A stretch of DNA of 64,000 bases from Rotaria macrura (lineage: Eukaryota; Rotifera; Eurotatoria; Philodinida; Philodinidae): positions 1-64,000 of the forward strand of contig OENT01000498.1 in NCBI GenBank assembly GCA_900239685.1, read 5' to 3'. The translations under genes were made by a program, and so were the position numbers. The notes under the pieces are model-generated. The model was not told the DNA's origin and made no database searches. It worked only from the letters and a program-made list of their open reading frames with translations. This document shows positions 12,825 to 26,300 of this stretch, piece by piece; position 1 is the first letter of the stretch, and each line of letters starts with the position of its first letter.

Positions 12825-15779
12825 ACAAAAAAAAACATTAACACTTTAAATAAAACATCAATGTGTTGGGAGTCGCAATCAATATCTCATGATCAATAAA
12901 ATAGGTTGGCTTAACTTTGAAGTTCAATTAATATCCTAAAACGGGTATCTGCACCCTACAGAATTTGAAAATTATGATTGTATGTCAACGAAGCATTCAA
13001 CTAGTCATTAATCTTCATGAGGGTTTCATTCAGAATACAAATACGAACACGCTAATCTACAGCGATATTTTGAATCAAATTTATCATGGGAGTAAAATCA
13101 GAATAAATATAAGCGACACCTTGACATTGTTCGGCACAACTGTTTCTTTGTTTATCTCAGACAGTAGATTTTGTCAAATTTTTAGAATCGTAGCTCTTAG
13201 TGAGGAGAAGACGTCGTCATATTAATTATCTAATTGTTTCCACAGAGTAATTCAGGAAAAAAATATTTCAAATCATAACCTATTTCGAAACCGAAGAAGG
13301 GTGAATGTATTAGATTGTTTGCTTTTATATAAACATGATTGAAACGGTATGGAATCTTATATACCAAATATTGCGCAATATGTTCAGTAAATGCATTGGC
13401 ATTTCTTTTCGGATCCGTCAACTACGGAAGTTCAGTGTTGGCAGATTTTGTACGATCACTAGTTACATAAGTTGCTCTAAGATCAATCGGATGAACTTTC
13501 ATAAAGTCTTGAATTTTCAAGAAAAATAAATTGCTGAGACAGCCTGGGAACATTTGTCAGAAATATCTGATGTATACAATTCAATGCAGTTCCTCTTGTA
13601 TTTGCTCACATGGTGAACACTAACGATGACATTTTTTACAAGTAATCAAGTAACTATTGTAATTACTTTATTATAGTTGCTTAGATCAATCGTAAAGTAA
13701 ATATGGCACTTTTAGTGAAATCCAAAAGTCTGTACATTACTCTGATAAAAAAGCGTTCTAAAACCCATTCATGCAATTACTTCATATGTTAAAATGAATA
13801 GTGCTCAAGTTTACTGCTCTTTTCTCGTCACGTTCACTCATCTGCATGGTGACCGACAAAATCAGAAGAAACACTTTTTAATTTTCATATATTTATGGCA
13901 CGTTATTCCCAGGAAACTTGAAAAATTTGTTTATTTAATTTTTTTCCTTTCTCCCTCTATCTAAGCGAATGAGAAAATAAACTTCTTACTTCTTCTCCTG
14001 ACTTGGTTACTCTCAATGTCTTTGAACACTTCTTGAGAAAAACCGAGAAAGATTACTTCCGTTTTCCTATTTCATCATTGATTTAGATGAAGAATGATAG
14101 AGCATGTTATGAAAATATAGAATAGATACGTGTTGTTTTGTTCTCTCTTCTGATAACTATGTGCGTAGTTAACCGCAAACTAAAAAGAAACACACAGAGA
14201 ACGCGTCTAGTGCCATTCCTTTAACATATTTGATTCATCTAAATAGTTGTCTAGGTTTTCATAGGGGAAATCGAATCGGAAAATAAACTCTTGCTTTCTC
14301 TTCTCGTTTCATGCATTCCTATAACTGTGCATTACTAGCGGAATAAACCTCGAAATAGTTAGTCTACTTCACTTTTCTCTTTCTTTATCTAGTGAAGCTC
14401 ACAGTCATCATGCCATGTTATGAAAAGTATCGTATAAATCATTCTAGTTTCCATTTTTCTATTACTTGTGTTCCTAGGTTTCCTCGTCGTCCCGAGAGAA
14501 ATACAGACGATCGGTATGTTTATTTTTTACAAAGCTATTGTAAAGTTATATTGACGCTACTCGATCAGTTTATGGAAGAGAACCAAAATAATTTGTATGC
14601 TTTGATGTAGATACGAACGTGACGACGACCATGGATTGAGGAGCCTGATGTATCAAGTCATCGGCCAACTGTTTTTGCGATATTGCTTAGTTTGCGTAAA
14701 GTAAAACGCTGAACTCGATAACCAGTGACATAAATAATTGAAGTAAAGCTATATTGAAAAAGTTATGGTAAGAGATTTCGTAAATCAAACGACCGAGACA
14801 TCCCAATGCGGAAATTCAGAATGGCATCAAAATGAGCGAAACAAAAACTAGCGAACGTAAAAATAGCGAAAAAAATGCCGATCTTATAAAATAGCGAAGA
14901 ATATATTCCTCTAAAAATTCTCGAAAATATTTCAATTCCTTATCCTGGTAATAAAAATGTTTAAAAATATCTACGACATTTTCTCTTCGCTACTTTTGAT
15001 AGATATCGAAATTCACTTAGTCAGAATCTGCGTTACAATATTTCGCTTCGATATAGCATCTCATGACAACCGATAAAGAGTTGAAAAACTTGAGAAGTTA
15101 GTCATTGTATGGGTAGAAGTGGCTCTTTTAACATAGAAACTTACTGATGATAGGTGAAGGTACATAGTAACGTAGATATTTTATGTGTTCGTATCGCAGA
15201 TTAGCAGTACGTATGCATTACCTTACGTTAGCCGTCAATCATAGGTTTCAATAAGCAACAGTTTCTGTTAGTTTTAGAAAATTGATAGCAACCAATACAG
15301 GTTCATAAATACACCAACTCCAACTTTGACCATCGACTTGAAATTAGTTTGAAGCAGTTAGTAGTATAATTGGAAAATGATAAGTAACAGAAATCAGAGT
15401 GTATTCGAGTTGTTGAATTCAATACGCAGCGTTCTGCTCGACCACATATATACCGTTTCCGTCCAAGACTGATTTACTCTGATATAATTCATTGAACTAA
15501 CGCGAATAAACCAACTAAGGTGCCTCATTTCAATTATCTGCAGCATCAAGCAAGACTGATCATCGTCACATACTTTTTGGAACAAGCCAATCATGTTGTT
15601 TACGGTTCTTTGGATCGACTAGAAATCCTCATTTTTATCAAAGTGGAAGGTTATTTTCAGTTATCCCTTCTTGAAAGAGTCACGTCGTAAACTCTTCGAT
15701 GCTGCTAATCGAATAGACAACTCAAAACTAAGCTGTACTCCTTTCTGAGCATATTTTTATAAACGCGACTAGTTATCGA

Positions 15780-16075
15780 GTACCAATCCCAATTTAAAAA
15801 AAGCACATGAGTGTCTTTTTGTGACCTCAAAAAGTGAGTACACTAGAATCGGCCAGTGTGTCAGACCGGCCGTCCGTTTACATGATAACTCTTTACAAAT
15901 ACATTCGATTGAGCTGAAATTTTGTGCACAGAATTTTCTCATCAATATCTCGGTCGAGTTCGAAGATGAGAAGGATTCGGCAAGAAATGGCTGAGTTATC
16001 GAAAAAAATTGTCATTTTTCACTAAACAATCCCTGAGGTGGGGTACAGGGTTTTTTTTGAAAAAACAATTTTTTG
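15780..16075. repeat. Possible dispersed non-coding repeat
   Basis: This block in the divergent intergenic region differs in composition from its flanks. It holds CGGCCAGTGTGTCAGACCGG, a string of codon-like but non-coding words about TTGAGCTGAAATTTTG, and a G-rich GAGGTGGGGTACAGGG. It ends in T- and A-runs. It reads like an interspersed repeat, but only one copy is present here. Confidence 0.2.
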
Positions 16076-19000
16076 CTCAGAATTATCCATAACGTATATA
16101 AATTGACTCAGTTTTTAACGTTGATTCCGAATCTGATATTAGTTTTGAATCAAACCGCAGCTTTCTAACAAAACATCGCCTGAAAAAGGTCTGAAAATAC
16201 ACAAAAATTGCATCCAGAAACCAAATGCCTAGATATGTCTCAGGTGACCAGTAGTTTTGGGGTTTCCCAAAAATGTTTCCCAGGATACTTCTTCCGTGCA
16301 CACATTCTAGAATGACTGATTTGTCTCATTCACTTTTTGAAGTACACACAACTCTCAGACTTAAGTCCAAGGTTTTCACATTTATTTAATATGTTCTGTT
16401 CGATTACAGTAGTTTCGACGAACGTATGTCTATGTCTTGTGAAAGACACCCTACCACATTGGATTGGGTTGATCTTTTTCTCAAGTTAGCCCTGGCACTA
16501 TCAATCGAACATTTCATAAATATAGAGAAATCAACTGTACCGTTTGCCTATGTACTCTTTCTTTAATGGTCTTTCAAAATAGGGATAACGATCGCAATGA
16601 ATGAACATAAAATAATAGAAAGCATTTCACTTGAATTTCCCATCATTCACTACTATCGTGATAATTTTTGAAAATTGTTCCTGAGAAATGGAATCTATCT
16701 GAGCACTTTCGCTGCCTTTTCATGTGATTCATAAGATTATTTATCATATCGCGCTACTAAGAGCTATTAAAAGTGCAATGTATTGCATATCGACTTTATG
16801 GTTTATGAATAAGGTCTGACTTGAGGGAAAATTTCTGCAAGTACTTGTTTTAATCCCATAATTCTGTCGATATCAGCTTCTGAAAAGTCTTTCGGCGGGA
16901 TTTCAGAGATACCATAATCGATTAAAAAAGGATTGTTTACATAGTACTTTCATGAAACTTTCTCGAGGTCGATCTCCTAAGTGCTCAGCCTCACAACAGC
17001 TACTTGGTATGATTTTGACCGCGATATACTAATAGAATCCGTGAAAAGTGAGCGTGTACGTGATCGTTTTCCAGAGTTTTCGTCGACACTTGCAGCATTA
17101 ATCTCTGTAAAGACCTATGAATAGTTTGGTTCGATTTAGATATCGGCAAGGCCAAGCGTTACTGAATTTCATTTTTTGAGATTGTAGTCTTTGTAACTTC
17201 TTTGTAACATAAATAAAGTTTCGAAAACTTTTATCAGAAATAGAGCCTGTTGAAATTTATCACCAATAAAAATTTCATCTATTTCTCTTCAACTGCAACA
17301 TAGTTATATCACAAAAAGTGATTGTTACGGAATTTCAAAAACAATTAATTTGTTTTGGAGTGACTGTGGGTACATAATTTTTATACGAAACAACGAAGAA
17401 CTCAAATCGAGGCTGCATTCAAAAGTTGTTGAGCTTCCAAAAACCTGTTAGAATATCAAGTCGCTCCTGATCCACTGTTGCTTCATTAAACAAAAAATGT
17501 AAAATATCGCTCGTCACAGAATTTCATTTTGGTACAGAATTCCACGTTTTCGCTAATTTATACTAGGGAAGTTTTCATGACTTACCATTTCAAATCATAA
17601 CGATAAAATTGGTCTTCTTTTCTAATGCAAGAGTATCATGTAAGCAGTCTTATCTTTGCAGTATGTTTGTTTTATCCTTACATTAAAATCTCATAAAACC
17701 GTCCGACTATTTTTCGGAGAAAAATACAATATAACAGAGTCGAAAAATTGTATCTTTTGAATGAAATTACTCGATAGATTTTTATTGCAGCATGAATTGA
17801 GAGAAAAACTGGAGTGTATTTTACTGCTCTTATAGTTTTCAACAAGTCTGATAAACTGTTGATAGCACACTTTCAATTTTTACGACGGTCTCTCTCGATT
17901 TCCAATTTTAAACCTTCCCCGTACAAGAGCGCTGATCCATGGTCGTACCTATACCAGTTGTACATGCATAGTTTCATGACCAAATTAGAAACAAGACAAC
18001 TTTGACATCTTTATATTGACTTTCAATGCTATGTCTCGACTTATAACTATAATGATTTGACTTTGTCTGAAACAACAACTCATTTTCAAAGAGAAATTAA
18101 GCACGCCAAAGATTTTCTGATTGTCAGCATAGACGAATATATTTTTATTTTTTGTATTAATATTCATGCACGACAATAGATAAGTCAAGCTGTGATTCTT
18201 GTTAGAAAGTCTTTTCACGTTTTTATTGGACTATGGGCATGATATGCATTTCGGATAACCGGTAAAGTTTATAGTATAGTCTTCACACAACATGTACTTG
18301 AAACAAATAGATTCGAACTTTGTCAAGATTTTGATCTAAAAACTAGCATAGGGTACCTTCAGAATATATCTACATCTTGTTCGAATCGTAGCAAGAACCA
18401 TACTTTTCAAGATTAGTTGTAGGTCTTTGTGATCTTACTCAATTTAAGGATGCCGTAGATCTAAAGTCCTGAGATTTAGATGCACAAAAATCAGATTTCA
18501 GTCTGATGTTTGATTCGAATTTGAATGTTGAAGTCGGTATCAACCAAACAACTCCAAAGCTTAAATCGTGTTAAAATGAAACCGAATCTCAAATTCAAAG
18601 TTATGATTATAATTTCAATCATGAGTCACAAATTCAGAACAAAACCCAACGTAGTTTGTTGTATTCATAGTTTAAATTCGTATAGATTGACAAAAAATTC
18701 TATCACTAGGAGCCATTCTACCTCCAACTTAGCCCAGAATTTTTCAGCTATACGACACAATCTCTTTTTTTCATGATATCCATTGACTGAACAAAAATAA
18801 GGGGCGAGTCCGTGCAACATGTTACCAGAGTATTTAGACAAATTCCCCTTAAATGTCATAGAAAATCACAAGAAGATGTTTGTGCCGTTGATTAAAGTAA
18901 TCTGATATTATTGTGGTGGTTAACTTCGCAGAGTCAGTATCGTTCCCCTCGTGTTTTAAATAACTACTTAGTTTACTAGTCTGAGATTTTTAGAGAAATT

Positions 19001-20326
19001 GATCGAATGAAGTAATTCTTTACCTGTGAAATCACTGATGGTGTGCCATAATACTCATGATAATGCCAAATACTTTTTTCTATGGGTAATATGAGTATAT
19101 ATTTGCTCAAAGGCAACGTCTTTTTGCTTTATCACAACGTGTGTCTTTTTCTCTAGTCAGCGGAGCTTGATTTACTGGTTCTTTTACGTAAATGACTTTT
19201 GAGATAAGATATGCAGTGTATATTTTCATGAAATAATAAAAATCTACGAATTTCGCTTCACTTATTCACATTCAACTAATCTTCATTTATTTCTTCATTT
19301 CAGTAGAGACTGTGTCGATCGTGTGTTGCTGAAGGTATGTAGTGCGTGTAACAAAACTTTAATTGATAATACTTCTTGAAAACTAAGCCGCATCAATATT
19401 TGACAGAAAAATCAGTTGCCTACCCTTTGATACTCGAATGGAGACTGTGAATAATTCCAGTTTCTTTCTTTTGCACCGAGTTAAAGATTGAATTCATACA
19501 ATTGTTCTCAAATAAAAAATTCATGACTATTGCAACTTCTTTTCCATTATATGTATCAATAATCGTGGTGCGAAATAGTGTCTTGCAGCTTAAAAATCAA
19601 ATAATAGTTCTAAAATATCTTTCAGTATTCACAAGTAATTAGAAGTGCGTAGGGACACGTTTAAGTACGTAGCAGTAATTTGAATTTTCTCAAACTATTT
19701 GACTTAGAGTATTAGTGTGATGGGTTGAAGTTTGAAAAGGCAAACTTTTAAGTATGAAGCTTAACTTCGGTATCGAAGAATTTCACTAATGCATCTCCAA
19801 TGACGATTAGCAATACTAGCATTGATTTTCCACTTTCATAAACATGACTCATACAATTATAAATTAATTTAAATCTTATTAGAATTTTTTCATTGTTTTT
19901 GTAATTTTCTGCTTGTGTGTTTCACACAAGCTGTTCGTCACTTTGCAGATGAAGAAAAATATATTGCTGCATGGAAGCAAAAGAAGCCAATATCGAGTTT
20001 ACTTAGGTAAGGAAGTTTCTGACTCTTAAACAAATCTATCACGATCATTTTGGCCTTGGACTATTACACTGATTTCGGTTAGGAATATCATAAGGTAACA
20101 TGCGATCTTAGGTTTTCAGTGCGATGATCTATTGTTAGTCGTCTATCACTGGATACTCACTTACACCAAGTCGAAAATCGGGAGAAACAAAACCAATTTA
20201 GTGAGGTAACGGTTAGAGTTTCAAAGTGTTTTATAATTCGAACAGCTTGATCCAGTTATACGATGATCACTGATGTGAACACACTATACTACGAGAAGAT
20301 ATTTTTTCTGTCCATTTTCTTATTAT

Positions 20327-20328
20327 AG
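20327..20328 (+). promoter_or_regulatory. Splice acceptor upstream of the paralogue B start
   Basis: TCCATTTTCTTATTATAG ends 26 bases before the ATG at 20355. It is a strong pyrimidine-rich acceptor, so either a leader trans-splice site or the end of a 5' UTR intron. Weak candidate UTR exons (19304-19334 and 19949-20006, both flanked by AG and GT) lie upstream. Confidence 0.45.
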
Positions 20329-20354
20329 CTAATCTTCGAATTCTAGATTAATCA

Positions 20355-23300
20355 ATGGCGAATTGGACATTAGATCAAGTATCTCAATGGCTAAGACAGT
20401 TTGGTTTCGAAAAATACATTCAAAGATTTCAAGGTTCAAAATTCATTGGCATTATCAAACTTTTACCAATATAAGTGTGTTTTAGATGAAGATATCGATG
20501 GGGAAGCTTTAATAGGACTAAAGACTGATGATATTGAAAACTTGTTAACAGTTTTGGATAGAAATGGAAATACGAAAAAGCCAAAGTCAAAAAGACTTGT
20601 TCGGTTTCACAACATGTTGAAAGAATGGAAAACAACAGTTAGAGAAGAGCGAAGAAAGCATAAGGAAAATTTGTCGACATCACTGTAAGTATCCATTTGT
20701 GTTTCTCATGTTAATCTTCTAGTCAATGAAATGCGACTAGTTTCTGTCAGAAAAATAGAAATTTCGAGGTACGACTGTAATGCATGCTTTTAGTGAATAG
20801 AATTAGAAAATGATGCCTGGATAGTATATGTATAAGAAAGACAGAAGCAAAAAATGTCGAGGGAAAAACGTCGAAAAAAACATGTCGAAAACTAAGATCT
20901 TCATGTTCTGCATGAAAAATTATTTTTGTTTAGCATACTGTATTCCCTTTTATGAAATAAAGAGTCTTATCAAAAATATTCATTTGTTTTGTGTACGTGT
21001 CTACAACGTGAAAAAATCATAATAAAAAAGCAATGAAATATCATATTGACGTTGATTTATTCGTGAAGATTTTGGAAATTATATAATGAAAAAAGAAGGG
21101 AAGCTTCACATCTGAAAAATTTGACAGAAGACCCATGACGGCTGATCCGAGTGGTGGATGCCATTGGATCAAATCGGAAATATAACGGATCCGATGGGAA
21201 TCCATTGTAAGTTGTCCGTTTGATCGTGATTCCTGTTGGAATACCAAGGATTCCGAAAAGTTCAGACAGCATCCTGTTGAAATTCTTGGGATCCAATTGA
21301 GCAGCTTCGTCTTCGACTATCATAGATGTTTGCCAATATATCTGTCTGGAGATCCTGACGCTTGGTACAACCAAATTTATTATCTTACTACATGAACAAA
21401 ATAGGATTAATACGTCACAATGATGACTACAATCTTTATTAATTAATAAAACTGGCACATAGCTTTTCATAAAAGGAACTCTGTCTATCGCTAGATAGGT
21501 GTTGCAATAGTATAAGTAAGTAGATGAAGAAAGTTAACGATAGAAAAAAATGACAAACGGGTAAAGTTCGAAAGCGCGGTTTTAATAAATATAGAACGAT
21601 AGAAAATAAATACTGTTTCGTTTCGACATTTTTTTCTTCTATATTTTTTTCCTTTGACGATAATTACGTCAACATTTATTTTTCGACATTTTTTCCGCCG
21701 GTCGTTTGTCATCCAATCGCCGGGTTACGTGAGAAGTCGAAAATCGAATAAGCAATCAATAATTGCTTCAAAATTTATACTATAAATTATAATAGGTCAG
21801 TATTTTCAGATCTGTGCTTAACTAAATAGCATAGTCCGAAAACTGATCGATGCCCAAATTTTATAGTAGCCAATCAGGCTCGGTTTTCAGACAGACTCTG
21901 TGAATGTTCTGTTTTTTCCTCATCAGGCCATACTTGAGCGAAGATGCATACGAAGGGAGTGTGGATACGATGGTGCTATGCTAGATTAATCACATTTAAA
22001 CAGTAGTCCACACAGATAATCACTATCTCATTGTCACATAAGAACCTACTCAACGAAGTATAATACTCCAAAAATGAAAAATCAAATTAAAGAAAAGCAC
22101 ATGATTATTTGCAGTTTTATCGTACTCTGTGGCTCATAAATAAAAAGTTGTGAATAATCTTTAGACCCCAAAATGAAGCATCATTGGTCGATTCAACACG
22201 AAATTCAAAGGTTGATGGACTTTCAGCAGTATGCGATGGGAACAATCGGATTGAAATAAAGTAAGCTACTTCTAATTCTAATAAGTTTAGCATTTGCAGA
22301 ATAAAACCAAAGTAAAAGAAAAAATTTGAATATGTAGCTCAATGAATCCATCAGTAATTCAAGCCGAAGCGAAAAATGTTATTATCCCAGAAAATGACGT
22401 GTACAAAAAGAAATACTCCATCGAACCAATGCATCGAAATTTGATATTCTTCAAAAGTTCACTGTTCTGCTCAAGATTGCAAGATCATATTCTTAAACAG
22501 TACAATGTTACTTGCTCTGTACCAGCGGCCACACCAGAAAATCATCATAAACGGCTTCAAATACGACTGACGGGTAAACGGATCGATGTAAAAGATGCAT
22601 ATGATTATCTAAGGTCATTATTTGAGACCGTGAAAACAAAAGTATTCAACGACCAAGAAACGGATAAAAAAAGTAAGCAAGCACAAATACAACCATCTGT
22701 AACATGTTGATTATTTGATATTATACGATCATTAAACAGACATGCACTGGGATCATTTCTTTTCACGCACGAACTCTGTGAATTTTGTTCTAGACAGACG
22801 TTTTTTTTAGTATTTTTTCAGTACTATAGAAGAGACTGGAAATTTTTACCGGATGCATTACCTATATTGAACTTCGAATATTTTTCGTTTTTGAAGTTAC
22901 TGAGGATGCATGTGAGGCAATGTAAGATGACGACTTTCACACTCACATATTTGTTCATAGTTAGATTGAACTTAAGTATGATTACTAACTGAAATTGGTA
23001 AGTGAACAGTATTTGTATTTGTGTTGGTCCAACATCTGATTGTAGACCACTGCCACATTGATATCAGCAATCCGTTTAGACGAAAAACTAGTTACTCGCT
23101 GTGATTTTGAACCAACCAGCTAAATAATGAATGTACAGCTCAAAGAGATAACAAGAGAGAGAAAAACACAGTAGAATAATAGTCTATCACCAGTAAGAGT
23201 ACTTTGAGTAAAAGCAACTTAACCAGATGGAAAATTCTTATTAAATTTTACTAAATGTGTCTTTAGAACGAGCCTTGTCCGTTCTTTCTCACGGAAATAA

Positions 23301-26300
23301 TTTTCTGTTTTGAAAAGCTGATGTGAACTAGAACCGAACGAAGATTTTGGGAACACTTCGAAACCTACTCGGATAGTCGAAAATTCTAACGAATCTTAAA
23401 CTCTTCTATAATACTTGTGTATTGACACGTAGGAATTTAAAAATTGCTCCGAATCCTTTGGATATATTTTCAAAATGTTCTATGGAAGTGCCTCAAAGTT
23501 ACAATATTCATGAATCTGTTACCGATTTTGAAAGCTCTTTTACACTGTAAGCTTTAATAGATGACGCAATGTTGCATCGTTTCTGAAACACACTGAAGGT
23601 GTAAATATGAAAGCTGGAAAATATGTGCAGAAAACATGAGTAGAATTTATTACATCTAAGATATGAATTCATGTTTTAATTCCCTAATGCCCCTAAAAAA
23701 TGTATAAAAAACGTAAAATTTGCTTGAAATCTCAACTTGTTTCAGTATTTAGTTATATACTGGTCGAAACATATCCACTCAGATGCGACTAGTGAAATCA
23801 TTCAAGAAATCTTCAATAGTAAAATGGCATTTACTATTTGGGCAAAGGATGCTCTTATTCTCGGTCATTACATGGTTCATTATTTTACGCACGGTTGCGA
23901 GTTCAGTTTGAAAGAAAAGCACATTTATGAAATTTTAGAAAATGACATATCATTCGAAAGTCAAATATCAGTCCCGAATTTCGACAGTCTCCCTAGGAAC
24001 TATCGAAACGAACTGGACCGATTCATCAACTGCAAAAAACGTGAACAACAACAAAACAAACAATATGTGATTATATGCAGTAAACGTCCTTTGCAAAATA
24101 TATTCAATATTAGTTTCTTCGGTAGCAACGTTTTCATGAAAAATTCAGTTAGAGAATTACGAACTTTGATACGTAAACATCAAAAGGAAATCGTCAATAT
24201 TGGACTTAGCATTACACAAGTAAGAAAACATTTTTTTTGTATTGTTTTCTATGATGTTGAGAGACACCAAATATTTCTACCCAATAATCACTCGAATAAG
24301 GCAATACTACCTCATACTATTTGTTGCGTTGTTTAAATCAAATATTATGATCTACTGCAGTCGTGATATATTTGTATGCATTTAAATGTACGTCAGTTTA
24401 AAAGTATTGATGTTATGTTGGTCAGTTTTATTTGAAATGTCGAATTTTCATGCACTCGTAACTTGAAACAATATTCAATTCCAGTTGTACGATAAATGTT
24501 TTCGTCATACCACGTTCCTGTATCTTTTGAAACTTTTGATGGAAAAATTTGATGAAACCATTTAATTAGATTTTTTTCTCAATCACGAACGCCGAGTTCA
24601 TCGAGGAAAAATCTCATTGAAATCAAAGAAATGTTGAAGTGTCTTTTCAATCGTACTTATTCAATCGGATGAAGAATATGATACTACCTCACGCCAGTTA
24701 ACGTCATAGAGAAAATGGTTACCTTTCCAAAGAAACTGCTGAAAGCGTTCTGGTTACTAAATGGATTCAATGAATAGAGATAATTTCAGTTGACAAAAAT
24801 AGAGACCATCGAAAGCAGAGCTCCGAATGGGATGGGATGAGATGAGGAATTCGTCCCATGGGACAAGTTTTCTTCATCCGTCCCATCCCATTCCATGGAA
24901 TTCAAAAGTCGGCCCATCCCATCCCATCGATTTAAGAATCTGCCCATCGCATCGCATAGGATCAATTTTAAAAACTTTTCGCCCAATCCCATCCCATGGG
25001 ATTTTCATGCAATAGAAAATTTTATCGTTTATCAAATATATTGCAAAATTTTCATATTGCTGAAAGCTCTTCTATTTTTTTTCACTTTTCAAATACAATG
25101 AATTTTAACAAATAGAAGAACTAGGTTAATTTCCTTATATCCTCGACAACACTAAAAAAGTAATTAGTACAACACTAATGCTTTAGAACCACATTATTCT
25201 TAAAAGGACATCGACATTTTTCTACTTCATTTCTTTCCTTTCTAATTCGTCTCAACATTCAAGGATATTTGAAGTCGCAATTTTTCGTCACGGAACTGTT
25301 CTGAGGCTATATAATTACATAGTAAGGCTGAGCGCAGACAAGAAATTGTATTTTCTTTATGAGATTCAGAGGTACATTTAGATTCTCGAAAAAGGAAATT
25401 ATCAAAATTTCCAAAGTATCCATCGACACTATTAATACACGGTAGTGAAATCAATACATTAAGAGATATTGGTATTTTCAGAAATCTCGGGTATTAGATA
25501 ATTTTTGGAAGCACTGAAAAATTCAGAACCCAAAGGCTTAGAATTTCCGAAGCTTCGAAATTTTCTTTTTTTTGACGTCTAAACATTACTGGAAATTCAT
25601 GAGACTTTTATCACAAAGGACTCATCATGATGATCCAGGAATGGATACATGATCGAAGAACAACCCTCAATAGAAAACAAGAACGAAAAATGAGATTGAT
25701 TTTTGTCAATGTCTACCAACATTGCCTTTTATACAAAAACATCATAATCGAAAAATCCATATAATCGTCCCATGGGACGAATCTTTCATCCCATCCCATC
25801 CCATGGATCCATGTTTCGTCCCAACACGTCCCATGGGACATTTAGGATAAGCAATTTTGTCCCATGGGATGGGATGGGATAGGACGGGATGGGGTTGTCA
25901 CATCCCATTCGGAGCTCTGATCGAAAGTTTCTTACATCATATTGCATTCATCAAATAAGATCTCAAATTAAATCTAATCGATAATTATTTAAAACCTATT
26001 TCAAAATCACTTTGAACAATCTAGAGTAATCGAGTGATTAGTAAAAGTTATGACAGAGTGGTACAACTATTAAGAATAAGTGAGAAGCTTGAAGATATTG
26101 CTAGTCAGATTTTTGAAAGAATTGCACTTATGTCCAAAGAGGTGCGTACTTGTTGGTAATTCAAGGGATATACTGAATAGCTGTCAGACAATACCATTAG
26201 TGGCTAAGAATTAGATCTCTCTTTTCTGAAGGCTAAATTGTCTATGAATAACAGTGCATCTTCCAATATACGTAGCTCTGGTTGAATTCATATTTTTGTT

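Larger units (their letters stand above)
12785..20354. other. Divergent intergenic region between the two SAM-TIR paralogues
   Basis: 7.6 kb between head-to-head genes. Open frames here are short, overlap on both strands and lack splice context. I see a possible dispersed repeat (15780-16075) and a patch with recurring TAGCGAA words (14825-15055). Possible 5' UTR exons for paralogue B lie at 19304-19334 and 19949-20006. Promoters of both genes should be here, but no TATA or other box can be assigned. Confidence 0.6.

Noticed and set aside
21057-21470. 137-codon minus-strand frame
   Set aside because: No start or splice context and no family resemblance; it lies in a repeat-like block inside an intron. 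Kept only as a low-interest observation.
24786-25101. Overlapping frames with repeated His/Pro/Trp-Asp words on both strands
   Set aside because: They are translations of the CCCAT/ATGGG arrays of the hAT MITE, not genes.
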